52,419 nt of DNA from an uncultured Chloroflexales bacterium (GCA_937925925.1 CALANA010000208.1:1-52419); one strand, 5' to 3'; shown: positions 9,017-18,626, counted from the first letter of the stretch. A program made the numbers and translations. The notes: a model not told the origin generated them from the sequence alone.

Positions 9017-10468
9017 TTATGTTTCGTTCGCTGGTGTCATATCAACCGGTGGTTCTGGTACTGCCTGCTCATCCGATGGCACTGGTGGAATCGGGGTCTC
9101 GGTAGGGGTTGGTGATGGTGGCTCAGGCGTCACGGTTGGTTCCGGCGGTGTCGCGGTTGGTTCTGGCGGTGTTGCCGTTGGTAGCGGTTCCGGGGTCGGC
9201 GGGTCTGGCAGTGCTGTGGGACGCGGCAGATTACGCAACACCACCTGCACGTCTGGTATTGGCCCGATCCTCAGACTGGCTGGCACGTCCACCTGTGGTG
9301 TCAAGGTGTAGCTGCCCTCACTTAGCCCACTAACATCAACGGTAGCGACCAGCACAGAGGTATCGAATTGCATAAAAGCTTCCGCCGATCCGGATAGCTC
9401 CACTTGAATAAGAAGTGGTTCTGGCACGGCAATCACTTCGGTGCCAGCGCCAACGACCGTTATTGGAATCGGTACGCGTACCCGAATCGGGCGTGTAAGC
9501 GGTTCAATGCGAATAGTAATGATGGCCTCGCGTGGCTCACCTGCGTGGGGCAGTGTACCGGGTGGAATACGCAGTTCAACTGTGCTGGTAATAATACCTG
9601 TAGCCCCATCAATGTCCACGGGGGATGTCTCAACCTGGTCAATCTCCTCCAGCGTGCCCGAACTGCCCGTAAGATTAATCAGCGGCGGGTCGCTTTGGAT
9701 GTCCACAATGACATAACCACTGGCGGGTATGCCGACTACGTTGGCAATGATCGGCACCCGCTTCAAACCGACCACCGAGCGAATCGGAATGGTGACATTG
9801 ACGGTGGCAGGTTCTAGCTCCACGCCTTCGATGGGCTGATTATTCGCATCCAGCGCCTGCAGTTGTAACCGTGAACTATAGTTGGCACTTAACTGGTTGA
9901 CATTCGCCGTGGCACCGGCAATCACCACATCGTCCACCCGATTTTCCGGTCCACGCACCTGGATATTGATCTCATTGATTGGTCTCCCATTGACCCGCGG
10001 ATTCCCTCGTTCAAAGCTAAAGGGCGGATTCCCCTGTACCTCAATATTGAGCGGCACCGTCCGGGTGATCAGTTGATCCAGCCGCACATTCAAGCTGCGA
10101 GGATCAGCCGATTGCACGCGAACACGGCGAGTGAATTCACTCTCTACTCGTACTTCAACGGGTACCACATGTTCTCCTGGCCCTAGCCCGTTGAGCGTTA
10201 CTGTGGCCTGAAGATCCGAAGAACGTAGACGAGCCAGGGTGCGTTCGTCGGTCATAATCACCACGCTCACCGTAGGCAGGTCGGTGCGGGGGAGACCGTT
10301 CTGGTCGACCATCACAAGGCCATCGCTTAGATTGACGACTGTGATCGGAACGTTATAAGGATCGCTGAGGGTATCAGGGTTCTCGCTGAAGGACACAAAC
10401 ACCCAGAGCGCAAAACTTAATCCCAGCGCCAATAGAAAACTCAAGCCTCTGGTACGTATCCAGGTCAC
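9017..10468 (-). CDS. ybbR: YbbR-domain protein, probable regulator of the diadenylate cyclase (CdaR)
   Basis: 483 residues. One N-terminal membrane segment (LSFLLALGLSFALWVFVSF) is followed by an extracytoplasmic region of about four YbbR repeats, recognisable by alternating beta-rich segments such as RTVPLNIEVQGNPPFSF and LKRVPIIANVVGIPASGYVI. The last 70 residues are a Pro/Thr/Glu-rich low-complexity tail (PTPEPLPTATPPEPTATPPE and similar). In Firmicutes the cognate protein CdaR binds and modulates CdaA. Here the GTG start overlaps the cdaA stop by 4 nt (GTGA) and has GGAGG 7 nt upstream, indicating translational coupling. The tail is unusually long for the family and may span or bind the cell envelope (inference). 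Confidence 0.88.
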   Translation of the reverse strand: MTWIRTRGLSFLLALGLSFALWVFVSFSENPDTLSDPYNVPITVVNLSDGLVMVDQNGLPRTDLPTVSVVIMTDERTLARLRSSDLQATVTLNGLGPGEHVVPVEVRVESEFTRRVRVQSADPRSLNVRLDQLITRTVPLNIEVQGNPPFSFERGNPRVNGRPINEINIQVRGPENRVDDVVIAGATANVNQLSANYSSRLQLQALDANNQPIEGVELEPATVNVTIPIRSVVGLKRVPIIANVVGIPASGYVIVDIQSDPPLINLTGSSGTLEEIDQVETSPVDIDGATGIITSTVELRIPPGTLPHAGEPREAIITIRIEPLTRPIRVRVPIPITVVGAGTEVIAVPEPLLIQVELSGSAEAFMQFDTSVLVATVDVSGLSEGSYTLTPQVDVPASLRIGPIPDVQVVLRNLPRPTALPDPPTPEPLPTATPPEPTATPPEPTVTPEPPSPTPTETPIPPVPSDEQAVPEPPVDMTPANET

Positions 10469-11280
10469 TGTCCATCCTCCGCCAGTGGGACTTTCAGCAG
10501 TCGCGCCAGCATATGCCGCAGCCGCGTCTCATTCAAATAGCCGACCAGTCGCCCGTCATTGACCAGTGAGATCGCCCCGGTTTCTTCTGAAACGACCACC
10601 ACAACTGCATCGGTCTGCTCACTAATGCCCTTCGCCGCCCGATGGCGGGTGCCATACCGTCGTGGCCCCAGCAGATCTTCGCTTAAGGGCAATACCACGT
10701 TGGCTGCCAGAATACGATTATCGCGTACAATCACCGCCATATCGTGCAGCGGAGCATTCGGATAAAAAATATTGAGCAGCAGCGGGACTGCCAGCCGCGA
10801 GTCCAGAATAACGCCGCGATCAGCGTATTCCTGCAAGTGTGTATCACGTTCGATCACCATGATGCCACCGATACCCTCCTGCGAGAGTTGGGCTGCGGCT
10901 TTGCTCACAACGTTTACTGTCTCGAGCAACTCGGTGCGCCGTGCAGTGCCAAACGTCCGGTTAAAGAGATTGCCCGTACGTCCTAAACGCTCCAGCGCAC
11001 GGCGCAGTTCTGGTTGAAACAGAACCGGAATAGCAATCAGTAAGGGCTGAATGGAATTTCCCAGTAACCAGCGTAACGTTTTCAACTCGGGCGTAATCGA
11101 GGTGATAAAGAACGCAATCGCTAGAATAATACCAATGCCACGCAGAAGTTGTACGGCACGTGTCCCCCGAATAACGTTCAGGAGCCAGAAAAAAAAGAGC
11201 GCAACCACCAGAATATCGAGAATGACCGCCAGGTCAGTAAAGAGATTCAGGCGTTCCCAAAGGCGTGTCAGATCAGGCAT
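10465..11280 (-). CDS. cdaA: Membrane diadenylate cyclase (CdaA/DacA), c-di-AMP synthase
   Basis: 271 residues with N-terminal hydrophobic helices (LAVILDILVVALFFFWLL and IGIILAIAFFITSI) followed by the DAC domain. It condenses two ATP to c-di-AMP at the membrane. Visible blocks are IPVLFQPELRRALE, ILDSRLAVPLL, the ATP-binding GTRHRAAKGISEQ and VVVSEETGAISL. Oddity: the DGA active-site motif, normally LHDGAVI, reads LHDMAVI here. I checked the codon directly (ATG on the minus strand), so Gly is replaced by Met. An in-frame TTG at 11298 could extend the protein by six residues; neither start has a clear ribosome site. It is cotranscribed with ybbR. Confidence 0.9.
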   Translation of the reverse strand: MPDLTRLWERLNLFTDLAVILDILVVALFFFWLLNVIRGTRAVQLLRGIGIILAIAFFITSITPELKTLRWLLGNSIQPLLIAIPVLFQPELRRALERLGRTGNLFNRTFGTARRTELLETVNVVSKAAAQLSQEGIGGIMVIERDTHLQEYADRGVILDSRLAVPLLLNIFYPNAPLHDMAVIVRDNRILAANVVLPLSEDLLGPRRYGTRHRAAKGISEQTDAVVVVVSEETGAISLVNDGRLVGYLNETRLRHMLARLLKVPLAEDGQ

Positions 11281-11460
11281 ACCATTTAACAGTAACAAAT
11301 GACGCTGAGTCGTATTACTCAGAGGCGTCTTTATAGGTTAAGCAGTGAGTAACGAGGATAGAACAATAACAAACATCCGGTAGCGCTATCTCGGTTCCCG
11401 TCCCTTTATCCCCACTCCTACTCTGTTTCCTGCTCCCTATCCCCTATTGCCGGTAACTCA

Positions 11461-14400
11461 TCATGCGTGGGACTTCTGCTGGGCAAGCATACGTTGGGCA
11501 GCGACTGACAATGCCCTGATACGTTCGGTATCGGCCCCATCGATTTTCAACATGCGATTGTAGAGACTCACCGCCTGGGCAAATTCCTCCTGGCGCATCA
11601 GCATATCGCCCAGAAGAAAGTAGGCGTCAAGGTCTTTCTGATCAAGACCGATGATCTGATGCAGTTCAGCAATAGCATTCTTATAATCGCGCTGCTGGGT
11701 TAAGATCCGTACAATCTGTTTCTTCTCTGCAATCGCATCGCGGGTGCGGAACGAGAGTGTATACATCAGCGCCAGCCACTGGCGGGCTTCAATATCATTG
11801 GGTGCAATCTGTGTGATTTTATCATACAGCTTGCGTGCTTCATCATGCTTGCCGAGTGTCCAGTAGACATCAGCCGCCTGTTGCAAGCTGGCAACCGCAT
11901 CTTTCAACTGCCCCGATTTGCGCTGCTGCTCAGCCACCCGGATGAGTGCGTCCAGTCCTTTTTCCAAAAAACCGCGCCGTAGATAGAGACGGGCCACGCG
12001 ACCACCAACCTGGGTGCTGTTTGGTGCCAGTTTCAGGCCATACTCCAGTGTTTCGATCGCCTGGTCAAGTTCCTGGCGATGTTCATAGTGTGATGCCAGG
12101 TCTTCCAGTTGGGTCAGGGCTTCGTTCAGATTGCCCTGGCGGAAATAGACATCGGCCAGTTTGGTATAGATGGTACGATCATAAGGTAGCAGGCGGCGCG
12201 CCTGGAGCAGCGCTTGCTCGGCCCCGGCCAGATCATCACTGGCGGCATAGGCTTCGGCCATGCGCCGCGTCAGGTCGCCTGCTGAGAGTGGTACGGCAAA
12301 GGAATGTTTGATCGTCGGATCAGATGCTGCCGAACCGGCAACAGCCTGACCGCGCCGTAGTTGTTCGAGTGCCGCTTCGGCCTGACCAATCGCAATATAG
12401 CTATCGGCCATTGCCTGATGGATGAGTACCGGGTGCAGCAGTGCATCGGGTTCCGATTCCAGCAGTGTCTGGGCTTGCTCGAATTCCAGCAGCGCCGATG
12501 CATGCTGGTTCGCACGCTGCTGAATAATCCCCAGAATATAGTGCAAAATCGGCGTATCGGCCACCAGCAACGCGGTACGATATTCTCCTTGTACTGCATC
12601 GGTGGCCTGGGGATCATGCTGAATCAGATCGAGTAAGGTTGCGAGCGAGTCCCAGATGGTGGCCGCATGTTCGCCAATGACGGCCAGAGTCATATTCAGA
12701 CGGGCAATAGCCACCGCATCGTTTGCGCCGAGTTCCACTGCCCGCCGAAACTCGATCAAGGCTGACTCATAGCGTTCCAGTTTAAACAGGGCGACCCCAT
12801 ACTGGCCGTGCAGTTCCTTGTTTTTGGGTGTCCATTGGAGCAACCGCCGATATTCTTCCAGCGCCCGGTTCGTTTGTCCCATGCGAAAATAGGTACTGGC
12901 AACCTGGGCCAGTTGTTCGGCAGCTTCGTCAATACGCCCGGCTTGTTTCAGCAGATCGGCCAACCGTGAACGAGCGTTAATGGTATCAGGAGAGAGATCG
13001 ATCAGCCGAAAGTAGACGTCGATGGCCCGTTCCGGTTCTTGACGCACCATATAGGTGTCGATCAACAGTTGGTACTTCATCAGCGCCTCTTCGGTGCGTC
13101 CCTGCCGTTCGTAGATTTCACCCATGCGCAGATGAATCGGCAGGTAGTCCAGATTCAGATTGATAACTTCGTGGCAGGCGTCCAGCGCTGCATCGATCAA
13201 ATTCTGCTCAATGTATTTTTCGCTCAACGTCACCCAGCGTTCCGTCTGTTGATCCAGCCCAGTCGTATCCAGTTTGGTAACGGGAGCAAAAACTGGTTGT
13301 TCGGGAGCAGGTAACTGCTCGAACAGCGTGAGCGGGTCAACCGCTACCGGTGCCTCCACGGTAACATCCAGCGCATTGGTGGAAACTGGTTGCCCATCGG
13401 TGCGCAGAAAGTCGGTAATGGAGCGCAATTTGCCCCAGGTAGCGGGCAAGGTGCCCCGTTCGACCGGCGGCGGTGGCTCGGTTTCTTCAGCGGCAGTAAG
13501 TGCGCCGGTACCCAGAGTACGTAGCTTGGCAAACATATTGCGTTCGGTAAGTTCTTTGGCGCGGCGATGAAACTCCGCAGCACGATCTTTACCCCAGCGC
13601 TTCGTCTGCAAAAAACTGGCCAGGGTTGAGAAGAGTGATGCGGCCCGCGCAATGTCGCCAATCTGCTGATAAATCTCGACAGCGCTTTCATACATCTGGA
13701 TGAGATCTTCGGCCTCGGCTTTACCAATCGACTCCAGGTCAACCAGACCAATGGTTTGCTCATACTCCTGTGCTGCCTGCGGGAGCATGTTAAGCGCCTT
13801 GTAGGAGGTACCCAGCGCAAAATGGGCCGAGAGCGCATATTCATGATCACGAGCGGCTTGCTCCAATACCTGCACGGCTGCTTGATGCTTGCCGTGTTCC
13901 TGGTAGAGCAGACCCAGGCTATAAAACACGTCAGCGCGCTCCAGGCCACCTTTGATTGCGCGTTCGTAGTGTTCTACCGCACCATCAATATCCCCGGCCT
14001 CTTGCTTTTCGATTGCCAGCGCTACCATTTTTTCCAGCGCGAACTGCTGCGAACGCAGTTCACCACCGATCGAGAGTCGTACATCCGCCGCTGGTGTGTC
14101 AGGAGTTGGTAGAGGCGTGTTATGTGCTGCCTGAGCCATGGCTTCGCGGATAGCGATGGTTAACTCTTTTGCTTCACGGTTGCTGGCATCCAGGCGCAAG
14201 GCAGTCTCAACCATCTCGGCGGCCTGATCCAGGTGTTCCTGTTCATAATATCGTTCCGCCAGTTTAAAATATTCCGCAGCCGCTTCACGCGTGGCATTTG
14301 CCTCTTCCAGGATGTGGGCCAGACGCTGGCGTTGATCATCGAGATCCGGGCGAATCCGCAACACATCGCGCAACGCCTCAATGGTACGCGCTACAGCGCG

Positions 14401-14727
14401 TTGCTGTCCGTGCAGGTCTGCCAGGCTGAGATACGATTTGACGGCCTGGTCAGTATTGCCTTGCTGTTCATGCGCACGGGCAATATACCCCAGGAAAAAC
14501 GGATTGTCCGGGTCGGCAGCACGTAGCTCCTCAAAAATGTGCAGCGACTGGGCGAACTTCTCGGTATGAAAGAGCGCGACCGCCGCTGCGGTACGGGCAT
14601 CAACATCCTGAGCAAACTCCTGGAGCGCACGTACCGCACCCTTCAGGGCCTCGTCCCACCGCTGTTTTCGAGCGGCTTCGCGGCTCTGCTCCATGGCACG
14701 ATTGTAAATAGCGCGATTGCCTGACAT
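11461..14727 (-). CDS. Large tetratricopeptide-repeat protein
   Basis: 1088 residues made almost entirely of TPR-type helical hairpins, for example AEEQLAQVASTYFRMGQTN, EALTQLEDLASHYEHRQELD and AIAELHQIIGLDQKDLDAYF. There is no signal peptide and no membrane segment, so a cytoplasmic scaffold is likely. A linker around residues 410-480 is rich in Pro, Thr and Glu and separates the repeats into two blocks. GGAG lies 5 nt before the ATG. It is followed, after about 180 bp, by cdaA-ybbR in the same orientation and preceded by argF after 36 bp. Partner and role cannot be deduced from sequence. Confidence 0.85.
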   Translation of the reverse strand: MSGNRAIYNRAMEQSREAARKQRWDEALKGAVRALQEFAQDVDARTAAAVALFHTEKFAQSLHIFEELRAADPDNPFFLGYIARAHEQQGNTDQAVKSYLSLADLHGQQRAVARTIEALRDVLRIRPDLDDQRQRLAHILEEANATREAAAEYFKLAERYYEQEHLDQAAEMVETALRLDASNREAKELTIAIREAMAQAAHNTPLPTPDTPAADVRLSIGGELRSQQFALEKMVALAIEKQEAGDIDGAVEHYERAIKGGLERADVFYSLGLLYQEHGKHQAAVQVLEQAARDHEYALSAHFALGTSYKALNMLPQAAQEYEQTIGLVDLESIGKAEAEDLIQMYESAVEIYQQIGDIARAASLFSTLASFLQTKRWGKDRAAEFHRRAKELTERNMFAKLRTLGTGALTAAEETEPPPPVERGTLPATWGKLRSITDFLRTDGQPVSTNALDVTVEAPVAVDPLTLFEQLPAPEQPVFAPVTKLDTTGLDQQTERWVTLSEKYIEQNLIDAALDACHEVINLNLDYLPIHLRMGEIYERQGRTEEALMKYQLLIDTYMVRQEPERAIDVYFRLIDLSPDTINARSRLADLLKQAGRIDEAAEQLAQVASTYFRMGQTNRALEEYRRLLQWTPKNKELHGQYGVALFKLERYESALIEFRRAVELGANDAVAIARLNMTLAVIGEHAATIWDSLATLLDLIQHDPQATDAVQGEYRTALLVADTPILHYILGIIQQRANQHASALLEFEQAQTLLESEPDALLHPVLIHQAMADSYIAIGQAEAALEQLRRGQAVAGSAASDPTIKHSFAVPLSAGDLTRRMAEAYAASDDLAGAEQALLQARRLLPYDRTIYTKLADVYFRQGNLNEALTQLEDLASHYEHRQELDQAIETLEYGLKLAPNSTQVGGRVARLYLRRGFLEKGLDALIRVAEQQRKSGQLKDAVASLQQAADVYWTLGKHDEARKLYDKITQIAPNDIEARQWLALMYTLSFRTRDAIAEKKQIVRILTQQRDYKNAIAELHQIIGLDQKDLDAYFLLGDMLMRQEEFAQAVSLYNRMLKIDGADTERIRALSVAAQRMLAQQKSHA

Positions 14728-14763
14728 AACGACTCCGATTTTAGACTGTTAGGATGCGCGAAA

Positions 14764-15690
14764 TTAACAGTTCAGCAGGGTTAACACGAGCGCTTTCTGG
14801 ACATGCAGTCGATTCTCGGCCTGTTCAAACACCACGGACTGCGGCCCATCAATCACCTGGGCCGTAATCTCTTCACCGCGATGCGCAGGCAGGCAGTGCA
14901 TGACCAGTGCATCGGGTTGCGCCAGCTTGAGTAACTCCGCATTGACCTGATACGGTTGAAAAATAGGTCGGCGTCGAGCGGCTTCGTGTTCCTGGCCCAT
15001 CGACGCCCAGACATCAGTATAGACCGCGTCCGCCCCTTCTACCGCTGCGGCGGGTACTGTTGTGATCCGAATTTCAGTCGCATAGGTGGATGCCAGACGT
15101 TCGGCATGAGCCAGTACATCCGGGTCAGGGCGATAGTCCGGTGGGCAGGCGACGGTCACATGCACGCCCAGAATAGCACCCAGAAGCAGGAGTGAGTGGC
15201 AAACGTTATTACCATCACCCACATACGCCAGGCGTGTACCTTGCAACTGGCCCCGGTGTTCCAGGAGCGTGAGCATGTCGGCCAATGCCTGACAGGGATG
15301 CTCACGATCTGAGAGGGCGTTAATGACTGGAATAGTCGCATGTTCAGACAGGATTTCCACCGTACTGTGCTTAAAGACCCGGGCCGCAATCACCTGTACC
15401 CAGCGACTCAAATTGCGGGCCACATCCGGTACACTCTCACGACCACCCATATCAATATCGTTGGCCGAAAGATAGCTGCCCGTACCACCCAGTTGGGTCA
15501 TACCAGCTTCAAAGGCTACACGTGTGCGCAGCGAAGGCTTCTCAAACACCAGTGCCAGCGTCTGCCCGTGCAACAGCGGTTGGGGATGCCCACCGTTGTG
15601 CCATTCGGCCTTCAACGCTTGCGCCCGTTCCAGGAGCGCTTCCGCCTCCGAGCGGGAGAGATCAGCCGCAGATAGATAATGAGTCACCAT
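14764..15690 (-). CDS. argF: Ornithine carbamoyltransferase
   Basis: 308 residues, normal length. It transfers the carbamoyl group of carbamoyl phosphate to ornithine to give citrulline in cytoplasmic arginine biosynthesis. Signatures: carbamoyl-phosphate loop FEKPSLRTRVAFE near residue 54 (SLRTR is a common variant of STRTR), HPCQALADMLTL near 130, the ornithine-site block DVWASMGQE, and MHCLPAHRGEEI near 262 with the catalytic Cys. The HCLP loop and DVWASMGQE favour OTCase over aspartate or other carbamoyltransferases. No other arg genes adjoin; it lies between a DnaC-like gene and the TPR gene in the same orientation. Confidence 0.95.
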   Translation of the reverse strand: MVTHYLSAADLSRSEAEALLERAQALKAEWHNGGHPQPLLHGQTLALVFEKPSLRTRVAFEAGMTQLGGTGSYLSANDIDMGGRESVPDVARNLSRWVQVIAARVFKHSTVEILSEHATIPVINALSDREHPCQALADMLTLLEHRGQLQGTRLAYVGDGNNVCHSLLLLGAILGVHVTVACPPDYRPDPDVLAHAERLASTYATEIRITTVPAAAVEGADAVYTDVWASMGQEHEAARRRPIFQPYQVNAELLKLAQPDALVMHCLPAHRGEEITAQVIDGPQSVVFEQAENRLHVQKALVLTLLNC

Positions 15691-15766
15691 GGCATCAACT
15701 TTCTGGCTCCAGAATCACAAACTACAGAGGGACAGTGTGACACGGTTTGGGAGTTGTGCCATCGGT

Positions 15767-16621
15767 TTAGAGCCGGCGGCGGCGCCCAAACGGAATCCGT
15801 TGCTCAACAGTCAACTGGCGATAGTCACCAGCATTGATCATAATACGCTCCGGGCACAGGACGGTATCGTACATCCGCGATAGAATCCGGGCCTCGATCT
15901 CCTCCGGATCACGATTGCTCGTAATCACCGTTGGTAGTTTATAATTATAACGATGGTTAATAATCTGGTAAAGTTTTTCACGCGCCCAGGGAGTCGTATT
16001 TTCGGTTCCCAGATCATCCAGTATTAATAAGGGCACATCACGAATGGTTTCAAAGCGCTCGTCATAGGCAATATCGCTATTGGGGCCAAAGGTGCTACGC
16101 AAGTGATCGAGCAGATCGGGCACGATCGCAAATAGAACACGATAGTGGCGCTCCAGTGCTTCGTTGGCAATCGCTGCCGCCAGGTGTGTTTTGCCACAAC
16201 CAGGATGTGTGCTAAAAAAGATTAACCAGCCCTGCGGCCGGCGCGCATATTCACGGGCACGCACATAGGCCCGTCGCACCCCTGGGATATCTGGATCAAA
16301 ATTCTCAAACGTCTTGTCAAAAAATGGTTCGAGATTGCTCAACCGGCGCAACTCACTCGATGCACGTTGCTCTTTCTCGCGCAATTTGCATTCACAGGGC
16401 ATCAAGACCCCAAAGTTGGGATCACCCACTTTCACATCGAGCAGATAATACCCCGCTCCTTTACAGGTAGGGCAGACCATATCAGGCGCTGGATTATATC
16501 TCTGCGTGCTAGAGGTCGCTTTCGTCGCTTCCAAGTCGGAATAAATTTCCGAAACGGCCTCGGGTATATTTTTCAACATCGACAGGTCGTTCAAACCGAT
16601 CGGACGCATTCTGTCTTCCAT
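15767..16621 (-). CDS. DnaC/DnaI-like helicase-loader ATPase
   Basis: 284-residue AAA+ ATPase likely to load the replicative helicase. Near residue 50 is a zinc-binding segment with CPTCKGAG and, about 20 residues on, CECK. Walker A is HPGCGKTHLA near residue 140 and Walker B LLILDDLGTE near 200, followed by the sensor ITSNRDPEEIEARI. The start is set by GGAGAGG about 9-10 nt upstream; an upstream in-frame extension to 16747 lacks domain similarity. The gene begins inside the 3' end of the DnaD-like gene with a 113-nt overlap, in another frame. The pair mirrors the DnaD/DnaI cooperation known in Firmicutes, so a role in replication restart or initiation is a reasonable inference. Confidence 0.85.
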   Translation of the reverse strand: MEDRMRPIGLNDLSMLKNIPEAVSEIYSDLEATKATSSTQRYNPAPDMVCPTCKGAGYYLLDVKVGDPNFGVLMPCECKLREKEQRASSELRRLSNLEPFFDKTFENFDPDIPGVRRAYVRAREYARRPQGWLIFFSTHPGCGKTHLAAAIANEALERHYRVLFAIVPDLLDHLRSTFGPNSDIAYDERFETIRDVPLLILDDLGTENTTPWAREKLYQIINHRYNYKLPTVITSNRDPEEIEARILSRMYDTVLCPERIMINAGDYRQLTVEQRIPFGRRRRL

Positions 16622-17222
16622 GCGTGGCCCACCTCTCCAGGACTTTCCGTACATATCGCCATGAGCGAACATTGGCCTGCACCGCTTCACGCATTGCGGC
16701 TTCGATCCAATCTGGTGGATACCGTTCCTCCGCCTCTCGTAACTCATCCACCAGTAAAGGTGTCACCAGTCCAATATTTTGTTCGTAGAGCGTTATCAAC
16801 GAGGGACGTTGTTCTGCGGCAGGTATACCGGGTTCCAACATCAGTTGGAGTTGCCTGGCTTGTTCGATCCATGCCCGGTTGGATGCCGTATGCATCAGGT
16901 ACCAGTTCACGAGCCGCCCATTGCCGGGTAGGGCTACATGCAGTATCGTGGTGCGTCGTACCGCCGCATTCAGTCCTTCATCCAGCAACTCGGCGACTGG
17001 CCGTACCTTTGAAATGGCTCGCAGACTGCGACTGAGCAGTTGATCATTGGCCAGGTCATCCCAACTGAGACGACGCGGAACCGTGCGCTGCTGGCTGAGA
17101 CGATAGAACATATGTAGCGTTACCTTGAGTTCACTCGGCAGCGTGATCGTGGGTATTACTGTGCTAAACAGTTCTGGTGGCAAGCCGATCAATCCATCCG
17201 TCGAAAAGTTGGTAAAGGTCAT
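16509..17222 (-). CDS. DnaD-domain replication protein
   Basis: 237 residues. The N-terminal half resembles a winged-helix DnaD/DnaB-type region (LPSELKVTLHMFYRLSQQR). The C-terminal part has the DnaD helical domain pattern, ITLYEQNIGLVTPLLVDEL then a Trp-containing helix WIEAAMREAVQANV and SWRYVRKVLERW. Proteins of this type remodel DNA and recruit the helicase loader at origins or restart sites. The start at 17222 follows AGAGG; the frame stays open to 17279. Its 3' end overlaps the DnaC-like gene by 113 nt, strongly suggesting cotranscription and coupling. Confidence 0.8.
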   Translation of the reverse strand: MTFTNFSTDGLIGLPPELFSTVIPTITLPSELKVTLHMFYRLSQQRTVPRRLSWDDLANDQLLSRSLRAISKVRPVAELLDEGLNAAVRRTTILHVALPGNGRLVNWYLMHTASNRAWIEQARQLQLMLEPGIPAAEQRPSLITLYEQNIGLVTPLLVDELREAEERYPPDWIEAAMREAVQANVRSWRYVRKVLERWATHGRQNASDRFERPVDVEKYTRGRFGNLFRLGSDESDL

Positions 17223-17402
17223 CGCGGCCTCTGTCTGTTTATCCACTGTCTGCCGGTTTCCTTCCTGGCACGCCACCATGTTACCACAAAGATCGCGCTT
17301 CTGGTGTAGCTTCTATGCTGCGTCATCCGTGGTTCTGCCTCCGAGCGTGAAGGCATCGTGTTCGGGTTTGTGACGGTTTCGGCAGGATGTACGCGCTGGT
17401 GT

Positions 17403-17777
17403 GTACCCGCACATGGAAGCGTCGGGTGACAGTGGCACACTGACCGATGCGTCCGGCGCGTCAGCCCGCGCTGGCGGGCCTGCCTTACCGGTTGCCCGCC
17501 GGTTCACGGGCCGGGCGATCCTACCGCGCACCTCCGGTCAATTGATAGGAAGTCTGCGGTAGTATAGTCAGTTCGCCGTTTCGCCTTCGGCAGCGTGGTA
17601 CTTTCTTTTTATTTCTCTCCCAATTTTCGCCGAAGGCGAAAATTGGGAGAGAAATAAGCGTTTTTTCCACACTGCTGCCGGCGAAAAAGACGGTTTGTTT
17701 GAGCGACCGCGTACATCTTATACGAAGGACGCAGTCGCGTGTACCCGGACGTGGAAGCGTCGGGCGATGGTGGCGCA
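17403..17777. repeat. Direct repeat pair (37 bp, about 338 bp apart)
   Basis: GTACCCGCACATGGAAGCGT at 17403 continues to 17439 and is repeated with about five substitutions at 17741-17777. The pair brackets the nested-hairpin element copy B. The rest of the divergent 17223-18076 region has no coding frame I can support. GC-rich palindromic words such as CGGGCC occur at 17455-17520. Confidence 0.5.
17551..17714. mobile_element. Nested-hairpin repeat element, copy B
   Basis: The outer stem pairs CCGTTTCGCCTTCGGCAG (17576-17593) with CTGCCGGCGAAAAAGACGG (about 17675-17693). The inner stem is a perfect 21-bp inverted repeat at 17611-17631 / 17635-17655 with a GAA loop. In reverse orientation the flanks read GTACGCGGTCGCTC...CGTCTTTTT, matching the sequences near 51975 and 52157, and CGAACTGACTATACTACCGC, matching the right side of the 52157 copy. 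It lies between divergent genes, so it is not a 3' terminator. Confidence 0.65.
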
Positions 17778-17929
17778 CCGCGTATGTCCTATAGACCACG
17801 GTGGCCCAGAGGATACCAGGAGAAGATTGCAGAATCGCATCGCTGCGCCCTGTCTGTCCTGGTATTTTTACGGAGTCCTGATGGAGGGCCAGGTTCGGCA
17901 ACTTAGGACGTATCAAAGAAAAAAAATAG

Positions 17930-17959
17930 TTGACGGTTCGCCAGCCTACGTTGTACACT
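17930..17959 (+). promoter_or_regulatory. Candidate promoter for the CBS-domain gene
   Basis: TTGACG at 17930-17935 and TACACT at 17954-17959 with an 18-bp spacer, preceded by an A-rich run (AAAGAAAAAAAATAG) that could act as an UP-like element. The predicted leader is about 110 nt. Confidence 0.5.
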
Positions 17960-18076
17960 TATCTCAAAGATGTATCAGGTATTTATCATGTTCTGGTGAC
18001 AATCTGCGCGAGTGATCCACAAGAGCGTATCGCGCGGCTGACAATGATGCTGTAACCCAAGGAAGGAGCGCACACG

Positions 18077-18571
18077 ATGGATACTGTACGGAGTTGGATG
18101 TCCAGTCCGGCAATTGTGGCCCTGGAGACGATGCTACTGCCTGAAGCGCGGCAGTTGCTTTATGATCGGCAGATCCGCCGCTTGCCGGTGGTCAACGTCA
18201 TGGGACAACTGGTGGGCATTGTATCGCGGGGTGATATTCACCGGGTATCCGATACACCGGATACCGATGTGCGTGACTATGACCTGCGTTATCGCGTCAG
18301 TAATCTGCCGCTGGCAGAAATTATGACCCGCGAGGTGATTACAGTGACACCCGATACGCCGATGATCGAGGTTGCCCAGTTGCTCCTGGAACACAAAATA
18401 GGTGGCACTCCGGTCGTAGCCGATGGTCAGATTGTGGGTATGATTACCGAAAGCGATCTCTTTCGGATGATTATTATGGCTGAAGAGGACGTGTCGATGC
18501 GGAAGGTCAATAAACAGAATAGCATCCTGGAGCGCCTACCTAGAGGATTCCGCGAGCGGGTACGCCTGTAA
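18077..18571 (+). CDS. Two-CBS-domain protein
   Basis: 164 residues comprising a Bateman module of two CBS domains. The first runs from the N-terminus (VRSWMSSPAIVALETM ... LPVVNVMGQLVGIVSRGDI), the second starts at ADIMT-like LAEIMTREVITVTPDTPM and ends with GGTPVVADGQIVGMITESDL. Such modules bind adenine nucleotides and act as energy sensors. There is no fused effector domain, so the partner is unknown. AAGGAG precedes the ATG by about 9 nt. It is monocistronic and convergent with the APH-type kinase gene. Confidence 0.9.
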   Translation: MDTVRSWMSSPAIVALETMLLPEARQLLYDRQIRRLPVVNVMGQLVGIVSRGDIHRVSDTPDTDVRDYDLRYRVSNLPLAEIMTREVITVTPDTPMIEVAQLLLEHKIGGTPVVADGQIVGMITESDLFRMIIMAEEDVSMRKVNKQNSILERLPRGFRERVRL

Positions 18572-18626
18572 ATCCACCACCCCCAGGTGCATGCCTCGGC
18601 GCTAGAGCAAAAAAGACTCTGACAAG

